A DNA stretch of 64,000 bases from DASVUC01 sp038237225. GTDB taxonomy: Bacteria; Planctomycetota; Phycisphaerae; Tepidisphaerales; Tepidisphaeraceae. Location of the stretch: contig JBBRYX010000012.1 of the NCBI GenBank assembly GCA_038237225.1, positions 1 to 64,000 on the forward strand. Direction: 5' to 3'. Under the pieces are notes generated by a model. That model had not been told where the DNA came from, did not search any database, and saw only the letters and a list, made by a program, of their open reading frames with translations. The translations under genes and the position numbers were made by a program. Positions 1-7,760 of this stretch are shown piece after piece. Positions within the stretch are counted from its first letter, which is position 1, and each line of letters starts with the position of its first letter.

Positions 1-93
1 CTGCGGTGCGTCTTCACGCATCAGCGTCAAATACGGGGCGACGAACCCCCACTCGTCATCCGTGACATCGCTTGGGTAAGGCTTCCTTGCCAT
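1..93 (-). CDS. IS5-family transposase, N-terminal part
   Basis: Thirty-one codons are visible before the window edge. The protein starts MARKPYPSDVTDDEW and continues with a FVAPYLTLM stretch. This is the characteristic beginning of the IS5-group transposase N-terminal domain (DUF4096-like), which precedes a DDE catalytic domain not present here. The ATG at 93 is chosen because it matches the usual family start. The gene runs leftward away from mscL. Partial because of the window edge, not because of visible decay. Confidence 0.8.
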   Translation of the reverse strand, partial: MARKPYPSDVTDDEWGFVAPYLTLMREDAPQ

Positions 94-137
94 TCAGCCT
101 ATACCCGCCCAAGCTACTCAAAGTTCATAACACGCTC
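1..137 (-). mobile_element. End of an IS5-family insertion sequence
   Basis: The minus strand reads from a terminal sequence GAGCGTGTTATGAACTT (137 down to 121) through a short leader into the start of an IS5-type transposase at 93, then leaves the window. The terminal sequence resembles inverted repeats I recall from IS5-group elements; this is memory, not a search. The outer tip falls exactly on the last base of the mscL stop codon, next to a CTAG tetranucleotide at 137-140, consistent with insertion at a TA or CTAG target. The other end lies outside the window, so whether the element is complete cannot be judged. Confidence 0.75.
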
Positions 138-565
138 TAGACGGCGGGCTTGGATCTGAGGATGTCGCGGATGTCGGCGAGGAGCATCTCTTCCCTGGTC
201 GGCGGCGGTGGTATCACTGCCGCGGGCGCGGGGGCGCGCTTCATTCTGTTGATGAGCTTTATGACCATGAAGATGGCGAAGGCGACGATGAGGAAATCGA
301 TGATGTTGTTGATGAACTTGCCATACATCACGGCGTTTTCGGGGGTGACGACCTTGCCCGCGGCATCCATGACGGCCGATTTAAGGACGACCTTCTTGTC
401 CGAGAAATCGACACCGCCGGTGATCATTCCCAGAGGCGGCATCAGGACGTCGTTGACGAGCGAGGTGATGACCTTGCCGAACGCGACGCCGATGATCACA
501 CCGACGGCGAGATCGACCATGTTCCCCTTGACGGCGAATTCTTTGAATTCAGAAACGAGTCCCAT
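137..565 (-). CDS. mscL: Large-conductance mechanosensitive channel MscL
   Basis: A 142-residue homopentameric inner-membrane channel that opens on membrane tension to release solutes during hypo-osmotic shock. The start FKEFAVKGNMVDLAVGVIIG is the MscL signature amphipathic helix and first membrane helix. A periplasmic loop follows, then a second membrane helix (IIDFLIVAFAIFMVIKLINR) and a charged C-terminal helix (EEMLLADIRDILRSK). Length fits the family. The ATG at 565 is preferred over the longer frame because GGAAGGA lies about 10 bases upstream and the protein then starts with the conserved MGLVSEFKEF. The TAG stop straddles the junction with the IS5 element, so the last residues may have been altered by insertion. 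Confidence 0.96.
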   Translation of the reverse strand: MGLVSEFKEFAVKGNMVDLAVGVIIGVAFGKVITSLVNDVLMPPLGMITGGVDFSDKKVVLKSAVMDAAGKVVTPENAVMYGKFINNIIDFLIVAFAIFMVIKLINRMKRAPAPAAVIPPPPTREEMLLADIRDILRSKPAV

Positions 566-693
566 CGCAGCACATTCCTTCCGGTTGAAGCAAGACATCG
601 TAAACGATGATGACGGGAAAGCGTTATGGGTGGGGAGTTTTCAACAATGCCGGTAGGGGGTGGGCCTTCGGCCCGACGGCTACGCGCGGTTGA

Positions 694-975
694 TTAGCGT
701 TCTACGACGATCTTGACGACACCTGCGAGGGCGGCGCTGGCGGTAAGCATGCCGATGAGAATCCAGACGAAGATGGTGGCGGCTTCTTTGGGGACGGTGC
801 TCATCGACTGGCATTTGACGGCTTTGTAGACGATTGAAACGCCGGCGGCGAGGGGGAGGATGAGCCAGGGCCAGTAGTTCCAGATGGGCAGCGGATAGAT
901 GAAAGGGACGTAGCCGGCGCTTAGAGAATTGTTGGAGATCAGAGCGAGGAGGGAAGGCGCGGCGGCAAAACTCAT
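694..975 (-). CDS. Small two-helix membrane protein, unknown function
   Basis: A 93-residue protein with two likely membrane segments, about residues 33-50 (WPWLILPLAAGVSIVYKAV) and 66-88 (ATIFVWILIGMLTASAALAG). The linker VKCQSMSTVPKEA is probably cytoplasmic. It starts 12 bases after the end of the upstream gene at 988, so the two are probably cotranscribed. I do not recognise a family. The close spacing and shared membrane character suggest they act together. Confidence 0.65.
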   Translation of the reverse strand: MSFAAAPSLLALISNNSLSAGYVPFIYPLPIWNYWPWLILPLAAGVSIVYKAVKCQSMSTVPKEAATIFVWILIGMLTASAALAGVVKIVVER

Positions 976-987
976 ATTATTTCCCTG

Positions 988-1422
988 TTAGCGGTTCCCG
1001 TGGTTCCCGGCGCGGTGGGCGGAATCGATAATCGCCAGCAGATTGAGCATCCCCGCGACGGCAGTGTAGAGGGTTCCGATTTCCGCGATCCGGCTTTTGG
1101 ACTGGATGTTTTTATAAACCGGGCTTTTGGAGGCGGCATCGGAAGCATAGGCGGAGCCGAGACCGATGGGACCCGCGAGAGCTTGCCCGAGGAACCAGGG
1201 GCGCTGGAGTACGCGGGAGATGATGGAGCCTTCGGCCTGCATGTCGGGGGCTTCGACGCAGCGGACGCCGGCGACGAGGATGCCGAGCGCGAAGAGGATG
1301 ATGATGGTGATTCCGATGGTGATGCCGCGGCTGCGTTGACCGATCAGCCAGTAGCCGCTTCCGGGCAGGATCCAGCCGGCAAGTGCGACGAGGGGCGGGG
1401 GTGGAAGATCGCGTGTGGCCAT
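988..1422 (-). CDS. Multi-pass membrane protein, DUF6677-like
   Basis: A 144-residue membrane protein. The N-terminal block LAGWILPGSGYWLIGQRSRG followed by a helix (ITIGITIIILFALGILVAGVR) resembles planctomycete proteins I recall as DUF6677; this assignment is from memory. Two more hydrophobic segments follow, around residues 75-92 and 116-133. It is first of a likely two-gene unit with the small membrane protein downstream. No catalytic residues are evident and the function is unknown. Confidence 0.65.
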   Translation of the reverse strand: MATRDLPPPPLVALAGWILPGSGYWLIGQRSRGITIGITIIILFALGILVAGVRCVEAPDMQAEGSIISRVLQRPWFLGQALAGPIGLGSAYASDAASKSPVYKNIQSKSRIAEIGTLYTAVAGMLNLLAIIDSAHRAGNHGNR

Positions 1423-1530
1423 GTGGGGGAAGTATGTTATCCGGATTGAGGCGGATGGGTAGGGGAAGAAGGTTTTAGACGAACGCGCCGGGCAAGCGGG
1501 GCGGCTAACGGTGCGAAACGATGGGGGCGC

Positions 1531-1755
1531 CTACAGGGTCTTCACGGCGGTCACTTGCCCCATGAGGAAAGTGAGTTCCGCGCGGATGCCGGAGGTGAGA
1601 GGGGTGGAGCAGGCGTGCTCCGGGACGCGGAGGGCAAGGACGTTGTCGTCCGTGTCTTTGGTGACGTGGAGTTCGTAATAGAGATCTCCATGGATGGTAA
1701 ACGGGCGGATCGCGTGCACCGTCACGATCCACGAACCAACCATTGGCGTTTGCAT
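1531..1755 (-). CDS. Small conserved-looking soluble protein, unknown
   Basis: A 74-residue ORF beginning MQTPMVGSWIVTVHAI. Alternating hydrophobic and polar residues (SWIVTVHAIRPFTIHG, LYYELHVTK, AELTFLMGQVTAV) suggest a small beta-barrel or OB-like fold. Composition looks coding, in contrast to the overlapping longer frame on the same strand, which is rich in arginine, proline and serine and looks like a shadow. No family recognised. Start could also be the internal ATG five codons in. Confidence 0.5.
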   Translation of the reverse strand: MQTPMVGSWIVTVHAIRPFTIHGDLYYELHVTKDTDDNVLALRVPEHACSTPLTSGIRAELTFLMGQVTAVKTL

Positions 1756-1880
1756 TCGGGATCCTTAACGATGAGCGCCGTCCACCGTGCCGAACGCTCA
1801 CCCGCTTCGACTCGACGAAGCTCGTCGCAGGCCGGAGTACCGGGCGAGGGGGTAAGAAGCGCTTGCCGTGCGGAATCATT

Positions 1881-2621
1881 CTAGGCGCGGGGTGTTTCCT
1901 GCCGGAGCATTTCTCGGAGCTTCTTTTCGCCGAGGGGGCCGATGTCTTGTTTGACCGAGAGGCTGTCGCGGAATTCGGCGCCGAAGTTTTTGTCGAACTT
2001 CCAATTGATGAAGGCGACGATGCCCATGGAGATGAGCGCGCCGAGGCTGGCGAGCGCCATGTCTTTTTGTGCGTCCCAGGGGTCGCCTTGGGAGCCGACG
2101 TAGGCTTGACCCAGGTCACCGCCGAAGACGACGGCGGCGGCCCATTCGATGAGCTCGTACACCATGCTGAAGCTCATCGTGAGATCGAGGGGCAGATAAT
2201 AACCCCAGATCCCCTTGGCGCCGGCGACGCGGAGAAACACTTCTCGGATCGGGTAGGCGAGAAGGAAACCGAAGAGGAAGTGGACGACGCGATCGAAGTT
2301 GTTGCGCTGCCAGCCGAGGATGGGGTCGAGGGGGCGGCCAAAGAATTTTGTGCTCCAGTCGTTGTAGGGGACGAGAGAGTATGTGTAGTGCGCGCCAACC
2401 GTATGCAGGCAGAGGAACACGAAGATGCAGGTGTAGGAGATGTTGGTGAGCGGCATCCGGCGATGGGTGAGGATCAGGAAGACGACGAAGAGCGCGGTGA
2501 GCGCGTTTTCGAGTGCCCAGTCTTTGATGTCAACAGGATGAATCGCCCAAACGGCGGCGTAGATGAGAAAGAGGATGAGGAGGATGAGCGCGTGGCGGGG
2601 GTTGAAGAGGAAGCGGAGCAC
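1881..2621 (-). CDS. DUF2238 (YjdF-like) inner-membrane protein
   Basis: A 246-residue protein with six or so membrane helices. Motifs typical of the DUF2238/YjdF family are visible: HTVGAHYTYSLVPYNDW, then RNNFDRVVHFLFGFLLAYPIRE, then YELIEWAAAVVFGG and GDPWDAQKDMALASLGAL. The conserved histidines and acidic residues (H in HTVGAHY, D and H in FDRVVHF, E in YELIEW, D in WDAQKDM) lie near membrane borders and suggest a metal or proton site (inference). No function is established for the family to my knowledge. Confidence 0.85.
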   Translation of the reverse strand: MLRFLFNPRHALILLILFLIYAAVWAIHPVDIKDWALENALTALFVVFLILTHRRMPLTNISYTCIFVFLCLHTVGAHYTYSLVPYNDWSTKFFGRPLDPILGWQRNNFDRVVHFLFGFLLAYPIREVFLRVAGAKGIWGYYLPLDLTMSFSMVYELIEWAAAVVFGGDLGQAYVGSQGDPWDAQKDMALASLGALISMGIVAFINWKFDKNFGAEFRDSLSVKQDIGPLGEKKLREMLRQETPRA

Positions 2622-2652
2622 TGGAATCAGAGTAACCGGGAGACACGGACGG

Positions 2653-3546
2653 TCAAAGATTCACCGTTCCCGCAAATTGCGTGATTGATTCTGCGTCCGT
2701 TCCCTGGAACAGAAACAGCCGATCGCGCTCCGCATCATGCAGCGCCGTTGTCGTCATCTTCCCGGGGAGCCAACGATGCAGCATGAACCGTTTCAGTTTT
2801 TCAGCATCGCGGGCGACGCCACGAAGCTCCCGGCCCCCCACCGCCAGTTGGATCTCCCGCAGGTTCCCGGCGGGTCGGTAGTGTGGCCGCAAAAATTCCT
2901 GCTGATTCACCAGCCAATCGCTCAGGCTGCGCCGCGACAACGCCAGCTTCGCCACGGCGATTTGCCGAACCGTCAAGCGCTCTCTCGCGCGCGAGAAGTC
3001 GAACGTCAAATCTCCCGCCATGAGTTGATGACTCGACAACCGGTACTGCGCGGGCGTTCGGCACGACAGATCGAAGATCGACCACGCGGTCTCGTTCCGC
3101 GGCGGCGACTCCGCCAGCGTCGGCAGGATCGCTTCGGTCAGGACGCGATCTCGCCTCCGCGCGTGATAGATAATCTCGATCGCCCGTTCGCTCTCCCGGC
3201 TGTACCCGACGCAGAGGTCCCTCCCCGGCGGCCTATCATCAAGGTAAACCAGCGAGTCTTCCCCGATCACCGCGGACGGAAGGGCCTTGGCCGCGCCGGC
3301 CGCCAGCCGCCCCACTTCATCGCGCATCGCGCGCTGCGCCCACGCGGCCGGGTTGAAGCGCCTGTCCGCGATCTTCCGCCAGCGCACCCCGAGGCGCGGG
3401 TGATCCATGTCCGCCAGCAGCACGGTGCCCTTGGCCCAATCCCCTTCGATCTTTACCGGGTTCCAACTGCGCGGCAGCGCTAGTTGCCAACCGTGCCAGG
3501 CGAAGAAGTTTTTGCTGGGGTCCGCGTTCGGCATAAGTCTTTGCAA
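2653..3546 (-). CDS. Hypothetical protein, 297 residues
   Basis: A soluble protein without an evident signal peptide or membrane helix. It opens with FFAWHGWQLALPRSWNPVKIEGDWAKG, which reads like a beta-rich domain, and has a second half with LRPHYRPAGNLREIQLAVGGRELRGVARD. Codon use and length support a real gene. I do not recognise the family. It lies between the DUF2238-type and DUF6785-type membrane proteins, all on the minus strand, with a strong hairpin separating it from the upstream gene. Confidence 0.6.
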   Translation of the reverse strand: MQRLMPNADPSKNFFAWHGWQLALPRSWNPVKIEGDWAKGTVLLADMDHPRLGVRWRKIADRRFNPAAWAQRAMRDEVGRLAAGAAKALPSAVIGEDSLVYLDDRPPGRDLCVGYSRESERAIEIIYHARRRDRVLTEAILPTLAESPPRNETAWSIFDLSCRTPAQYRLSSHQLMAGDLTFDFSRARERLTVRQIAVAKLALSRRSLSDWLVNQQEFLRPHYRPAGNLREIQLAVGGRELRGVARDAEKLKRFMLHRWLPGKMTTTALHDAERDRLFLFQGTDAESITQFAGTVNL

Positions 3547-3558
3547 AGCGAGTCCAGG

Positions 3559-3634
3559 CCACCGATGGGGCGCCGATGTTCAGCGATGAACTTCGTTTAC
3601 TTCTGATCGGTGTCCATCGGCGCCCGATCGGTGG
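3559..3634. repeat. Intergenic long hairpin
   Basis: CCACCGATGGGGCGCCGATG at the left is mirrored by CATCGGCGCCCGATCGGTGG at the right with about 36 bases between. The arms pair almost completely. It fills most of the gap between two minus-strand genes and could act as a bidirectional transcript end or belong to the window-wide class of gap-filling hairpins. Confidence 0.75.
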
Positions 3635-3646
3635 CGCAATTCCTCT

Positions 3647-5998
3647 TCACGAGGGAAACAACCGGATCTGCCGGTAATCCACGCCGTTTGCCGAGAGCAC
3701 CAGGCAGACGATCAGCCAGAACCCCGCCGCGGCGGCTTCGCCGATGATCAGACCGATGAAGATATTGCGCGCGATCCGGAACAAACCCATTCCGCCGAAG
3801 CGCACGATGAGGATTTTCAGGAGCCAGCCGAGAAAAATACTGAACCAGATCTGCTTGATCGGCCACCCATACGCGATCAGCAGCCCCACCGGATGCAGCG
3901 GCCACCACGCGAAGCGAAGTCGGAGGATTGAGAGCGCGGTGACGGTGCCGAAGCCGAAGAAAAAGTGAGCCCACCGATTGTGCACTTCGCTGGGCCCCTT
4001 CCGCGGCGGGGTGTAGGCTGCGGTCTTGGTCATGATGTACGAGTTCGGCCCGTTCTGCGTCCCCCACGCGTTGAGCGGCACCTCATGCCGGGTATCGAGC
4101 GTGACGCCGTGCGCATACTCGACATGGAGCATCGCGATTCCCGAGACGATGTAGGCGACGATGAGGGAGAGGGCGAGGGTCATCATGAAGGCGAGCCCTT
4201 GAGGCAGAGACCGCGAAGGCGCGAAGACGCGAAGAAGGCCGCGAAGGTAATTCAGAATGTGTACTTCGCGCTGTCCTTCGCGTCTTCGCGCCTTCGCGGT
4301 CTCTTCGGTTTCTTCACGATCTCGCGTCAATCCCACCTCGTCAGCAACTTTGAGCGCATGCGTCGCGAACACGCTGGTGGTCTCGCGGACGTCGTGGCCG
4401 AGGATCATGGAGAAGAGGCCGTGGTAGAAGAAGGTTTTGATGCTCGTGCGGATATTCAGAGGCGGCGTAATGCCGAGCACCCACGGGCGCCAGTACGGGA
4501 AGCCCAGCTGCACGAACAGCAGCCCTGTCTCAGCGACGACGCGAGCGGTGACGAGCATAACCATCATGATCAGCAGAACGAGCACGCTCGCGCCGATGAT
4601 CGTGCATCCGGCGGCAACCAGCCAACCGATCATGACGAACAGGCAGATGACGAGCAGCCAGCCGGCGACGATGTACGGGAGATAGCGGGAGGGGGAGTCA
4701 CGAAGGCACGAAGGCGCGAAGGAATCCACGACGGAGTTCTTAGAAGAACTGTCTTCCGCCTTCTTTGTGCCGATCTTCGTGTCATCGTGTCTTCGTGGCA
4801 CATTCGAAATGCTGATGAATCGAAACATTTCCCGAATCACGTTCCTCCAGTGCTCCCGCCCCACCCAAAGCAGCGCCAGCGCGAACGGGATCATCGATCC
4901 AAGCTGCTGATCCTGTTGCTGCGGATAGGTGAACTCGCTCTGGTGATAGCCCCAGATCACGCGCTCGATTTGGTAGAAGAGATAGAAAAACCAGAGGGAA
5001 AACGCGACCTTGGTCTGAAGGAAGAACGTGATCCCCACGATCGAGAAAACGATCGCATTGCGCTTGAAACCCATCAGATCGCCGGCGGCTCCCTCCGGCT
5101 CCATGAACGCGAACGGCGGCCGGTTCAGCACGCGCGTGAGATCGTAATCCAGCGGGATCTTCGGCCAGTGCTTCGGATCGTATTGCCCCATCGCGTTGAA
5201 GAAGTGGATTGCGAAGACGCACCCCGCCGCGATCCAGAATCCGCGCGAGCGGAAGAGCGCGTTGAACATCTTCCCGCGCTGCGGCGGCGCGATCAGCGAG
5301 AGGTAAATCTGGGCGATCGGGAACGGCAGGCGCTCGTTCTCCACCCATTGCTTGCGCACGATCACCGCGAGTGAGAGGATCGCGACCCAGAAGGCGAGTA
5401 GAAAGATCCCCCACGCGATCGCGGGCGTCACCCACGCGGCCCACGGCACGGCCCGCAGATGATCGAGAGGCGACGAACCCGCCGCCGGCGCGCGATACCA
5501 GTACTGCTGGATGACCGGATCGCTCGCCCGCAGCAGCGGGTCGGTCTGATGCACGGTCGGAAAAATCCACTGCGGGAGATCGAGGTCACGCAGCAGCTTC
5601 ACATACTCCGGATAGAGCACGGCCTGATTGGTGACGCCCACCAGCGTCGCCGGCAGATACCGCATCAGGCCCGATGCGGGGACCGAGCAGCCCACCATCA
5701 CCATGCCCAGCGCCACGGCGAGTTCGCCCGAGCTGAACGCGGCGCTCGGGAACAATCGCAGCGCGGGTGCATTGATCAGCAGAATGAAGGTGAGGAAGAA
5801 CAGCAGCAATCCCAGGGGCAGATAATTCCCCGTCAGCGGCGTGTTGTTCACCGCCAGATCGTTGTAAGGCGTCAGCGTGCAGATGAGCACCACGCCGAGC
5901 AGACCGAGGAGAACCGAGCGCGCGTTCACGGGGGAACGGCGGGCGGTTGTCTGTGGTCCGTTGTCCGTTGCGAGAGGCGGAAGCTCGAGCTGCGGCAT
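3647..5998 (-). CDS. Large multi-pass membrane protein, DUF6785/DUF6784 type
   Basis: A protein of up to 783 residues with about a dozen hydrophobic helices (for example LLGLLGVVLICTLTPYNDL, WVTPAIAWGIFLLAFWVAIL, VFSIVGITFFLQTKVAFSLW). The order of motifs matches planctomycete proteins I recall as DUF6785 followed by DUF6784, possibly distant relatives of oligopeptide transporters; the substrate is unknown. The first ~23 residues are encoded by a TTGTCCG-type repeat, so a GTG at 5929 (giving VNARSVLLG) may be the true start. Two loops, near residues 400-435 and 560-600, are encoded by CGCGAAG-type repeat DNA that keeps the frame open. Divergently oriented from the SGNH gene. Confidence 0.8.
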   Translation of the reverse strand: MPQLELPPLATDNGPQTTARRSPVNARSVLLGLLGVVLICTLTPYNDLAVNNTPLTGNYLPLGLLLFFLTFILLINAPALRLFPSAAFSSGELAVALGMVMVGCSVPASGLMRYLPATLVGVTNQAVLYPEYVKLLRDLDLPQWIFPTVHQTDPLLRASDPVIQQYWYRAPAAGSSPLDHLRAVPWAAWVTPAIAWGIFLLAFWVAILSLAVIVRKQWVENERLPFPIAQIYLSLIAPPQRGKMFNALFRSRGFWIAAGCVFAIHFFNAMGQYDPKHWPKIPLDYDLTRVLNRPPFAFMEPEGAAGDLMGFKRNAIVFSIVGITFFLQTKVAFSLWFFYLFYQIERVIWGYHQSEFTYPQQQDQQLGSMIPFALALLWVGREHWRNVIREMFRFISISNVPRRHDDTKIGTKKAEDSSSKNSVVDSFAPSCLRDSPSRYLPYIVAGWLLVICLFVMIGWLVAAGCTIIGASVLVLLIMMVMLVTARVVAETGLLFVQLGFPYWRPWVLGITPPLNIRTSIKTFFYHGLFSMILGHDVRETTSVFATHALKVADEVGLTRDREETEETAKARRREGQREVHILNYLRGLLRVFAPSRSLPQGLAFMMTLALSLIVAYIVSGIAMLHVEYAHGVTLDTRHEVPLNAWGTQNGPNSYIMTKTAAYTPPRKGPSEVHNRWAHFFFGFGTVTALSILRLRFAWWPLHPVGLLIAYGWPIKQIWFSIFLGWLLKILIVRFGGMGLFRIARNIFIGLIIGEAAAAGFWLIVCLVLSANGVDYRQIRLFPS
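4199..4320. repeat. In-frame palindromic repeat inside a membrane-protein gene
   Basis: The plus strand reads GAGACCGCGAAGGCGCGAAG with further GCGAAG units, and about 60 bases later the inverse TCCTTCGCGTCTTCGCGCC. Each arm is an 8-base tandem (CGCGAAGN), and the arms form an inverted repeat. In the minus-strand gene it encodes a charged loop (RDREETEETAKARRREGQRE) absent from the regular helix pattern. No stop codon is introduced. Confidence 0.8.
4695..4802. repeat. Second in-frame repeat of the same class
   Basis: The plus strand shows TCACGAAGGCACGAAGGCGC (8-base tandem CACGAAGG) at the left, and TCTTCGTGTCATCGTGTC at the right of a segment of about 100 bases. It encodes the polar loop PRRHDDTKIGTKKAEDSSSK and following residues in the DUF6785-type gene. 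It is related in style, but not identical in sequence, to the repeat at 4199-4320. Confidence 0.75.
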
Positions 5999-6013
5999 GA
6001 GGGTGCAAGAGTT

Positions 6014-6075
6014 TTAGCCGCAGATGAACGGAGATACACCCAGCGCGCGGCCGCGCTGGGTTCATCCGCGGCTAA
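6014..6075. repeat. Inverted repeat between divergent genes
   Basis: TTAGCCGCAGATGAACGGAG on the left pairs with GGTTCATCCGCGGCTAA on the right, around a very stable core CCAGCGCG-CGGC-CGCGCTGG. It lies between the start of the DUF6785-type gene (5998, minus) and the SGNH gene (6146, plus). The outer arms resemble the GATGAAC/GTTCATC hairpins at 11818 and 14579. Confidence 0.8.
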
Positions 6076-6145
6076 TTCTTCACCTGTAGGAAATTCTCCG
6101 GGGGTGTCTCCGCGCTCCCAGCGTCTCGGCGGTAGAATTTTCCCC

Positions 6146-7330
6146 GTGCCCTTCAAGAGGTTACCCAAAGCCACGCTCCTGGCGATCGCGCTGCTGATTG
6201 GCGTCGAGCTGTTCCTTCGCACGATCCCGGTCGAGCGTCTCCTTCCCCGCCCCACATCGGGCCCGGGCGTGCACACCGACTCCGGGCAGTTTTCCGTCCT
6301 GGCGATGATCGATGCGCGCGGCTCGACAGACATCGCGCTGGTCGGCTCCTCGATGATGCGCGAAGCGGTTAATGTCCCGCGGATGCGGGAGACGCTCCGC
6401 ACCCGCTTTCACCGCAAACTCACCGTCGGCGACTACTCCGTCCGGGGCGCCAAGATTGAAGAAATCGCCGCGATCACCCACGAACTCTTCACGAGCAAAC
6501 GCCCGCCCAAATTGATCTTCATCGGCCTCTCCCTCCGCGATTTGCAGGTTGACGACGGGTACGCGGACCGGTTCGGGGGGAAACCCGAAATTCGAAATCC
6601 GAAATCCGAGACCAATCCGAAATTCGAAATTCAAGATCCGCAACCCGCCACTTCCCCCGCTTCGCTTTCGGCACTCCCCAATCGTCAATCACCCATCCCC
6701 CAATCGTCAATTCCGTTTCGCTCTTCCCTCTCCACCACCCTCGCCCGCCACTGCCGACTCCTGTATTTCCGCGAGCCGCTGCGCGAGGTCATCCTCCACC
6801 CCGCGCGCGGTCTGCCATCGGCGGAGGTCAATCCGATCACCGGGAAAGCCGGCGAGAATTTCCGCTCGCTCATCGCCGAGGGTTCAGTCAGCGTGAAGGA
6901 CATCCGCAAGCAGCTCGCGAAACAATCGCGCACGAATTCGCTCGCCGTCGACGAACCGGCCCTGGAGATCCTCGAGCAGCTCATCACCCGCGCGCAAGCG
7001 CAGCGGAAGGATGGGACGGAGGGGGCGGGGGGGACGGGGGGGGCGAAGGTGATTTTGCTCGAGATGCCGATCCCGAAGGTGATGCGCAAGGCCCTGCCGC
7101 GGGCCCAGTACGCCGATTTTCTCGCCCGCACCTCCGCCCTGGCTGAGCGGAAGCATGTGAGGTTCCTCCAGCGCGGCGATTTCGAGAAGCTCAATTTCCC
7201 CCCGAAGGACGGCTACTTTCTCGACTCCCAACACATGAACTCCCACGGCAACACCCGATTCGCCACCATCCTGGCCACCGTCGCCGCCAACGCCCTTTCA
7301 CCTGCCGCCCCCGGAACGCAAAGACCATGA
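6146..7330 (+). CDS. SGNH/AlgJ-like exported protein with repeat-derived insert
   Basis: A 394-residue protein starting at GTG 6146 (VPFKRLPKATLLAIALLIGV), with one N-terminal membrane anchor at residues 9-22. IALVGSSMMREAVN resembles the SGNH block I (GDSxx) with the serine in GSS, and DGYFLDSQHMNSHGNTRFA near the C-terminus supplies the Asp-x-x-His pair. An esterase or acyl-transferase acting outside the cytoplasmic membrane is likely (inference). Residues about 148-192 (PEIRNPKSETNPKFEIQD and onwards) are encoded by intergenic-type tandem words and interrupt the domain without breaking the frame. A longer upstream frame exists but is repeat-rich and lacks a plausible start. Confidence 0.65.
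   Translation: MPFKRLPKATLLAIALLIGVELFLRTIPVERLLPRPTSGPGVHTDSGQFSVLAMIDARGSTDIALVGSSMMREAVNVPRMRETLRTRFHRKLTVGDYSVRGAKIEEIAAITHELFTSKRPPKLIFIGLSLRDLQVDDGYADRFGGKPEIRNPKSETNPKFEIQDPQPATSPASLSALPNRQSPIPQSSIPFRSSLSTTLARHCRLLYFREPLREVILHPARGLPSAEVNPITGKAGENFRSLIAEGSVSVKDIRKQLAKQSRTNSLAVDEPALEILEQLITRAQAQRKDGTEGAGGTGGAKVILLEMPIPKVMRKALPRAQYADFLARTSALAERKHVRFLQRGDFEKLNFPPKDGYFLDSQHMNSHGNTRFATILATVAANALSPAAPGTQRP
6585..6720. repeat. Heptamer-word repeats inside the SGNH gene
   Basis: Two blocks: CGAAATTCGAAATCCGAAAT (period 7) at about 6585-6636, and CCAATCGTCAATCACCCATC followed by CCCCCAATCGTCAATTCC at about 6677-6716. The second word is also present in the intergenic region near 58147, and the first resembles the block at 61886. 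Both are open in the gene's frame. Confidence 0.85.
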
Positions 7331-7543
7331 TTCACCCCTGGAGTCACGGAGGACTGGGTCGAGGAACTTGAATGCGTTGGAGGGAAGGGTTCAGGGTTCA
7401 GTTCGCAGAGTTGATTGGCAATGGGCAATGCCCTGCCGGAACGTCCGCAATAACGAAAACTGTTTCCCAGCACTGAAACCCACGAAAAGGCCCGAAATCC
7501 GGCCCTTTCGGGTCCCTATAACCCCCCTCCGATGCGGCACCGG
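7331..7543. other. Intergenic, convergent gene ends
   Basis: No gene seen. It contains a short GGTTCAGGGTTCAG tandem word near 7387, related to the block at 47155, and an imperfect GGCCCG/CGGCCC hairpin near 7486-7510 that could terminate transcription from the minus-strand gene on the right. Confidence 0.5.
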
Positions 7544-7732
7544 AAGGCACAGATCGCGAATCGGAAGGCACGGATGGCCGATCGGAAGGCACAGATCGCC
7601 AATCCCAAGGCTCAGATTGGCGAACGGAAGGCAGGGATCGCCAATCGGAAGGCAGGGATTCCCGATCCCAAGGCGCAGATCCTCCATCGGAAGGCACGGA
7701 TTGCCGATCCGAAGGCCCGGATCGTCCGTCCG
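7544..7732. repeat. 21-bp minisatellite, nine units
   Basis: Nine head-to-tail units of exactly 21 bases, each starting AAGG followed by a variable CACRGAT core and ending near CRATCSG. Units differ by substitutions only; there is no insertion or deletion. Several frames on both strands stay open; on the plus strand one gives a seven-residue repeat close to KAQIANR. It sits between two convergent genes. I regard it as non-coding DNA, but the strict length conservation is notable. Confidence 0.95.
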
Positions 7733-7760
7733 TGCCCTCCGATTCGACATCGGTGGGGAC

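Noticed and set aside
1505..2119. 204-codon minus-strand frame overlapping the 74-codon gene and the DUF2238 gene
   Set aside because: Ser/Arg/Pro-rich shadow. The two overlapped frames have much better composition, and one a clear family.
3965..5374. 469-codon plus-strand frame within the DUF6785-type gene
   Set aside because: It is rich in Arg, Glu and His, the usual look of an antisense shadow of a hydrophobic protein.
7544..7732. CRISPR array
   Set aside because: Units are contiguous without spacers, and no cas genes are present.
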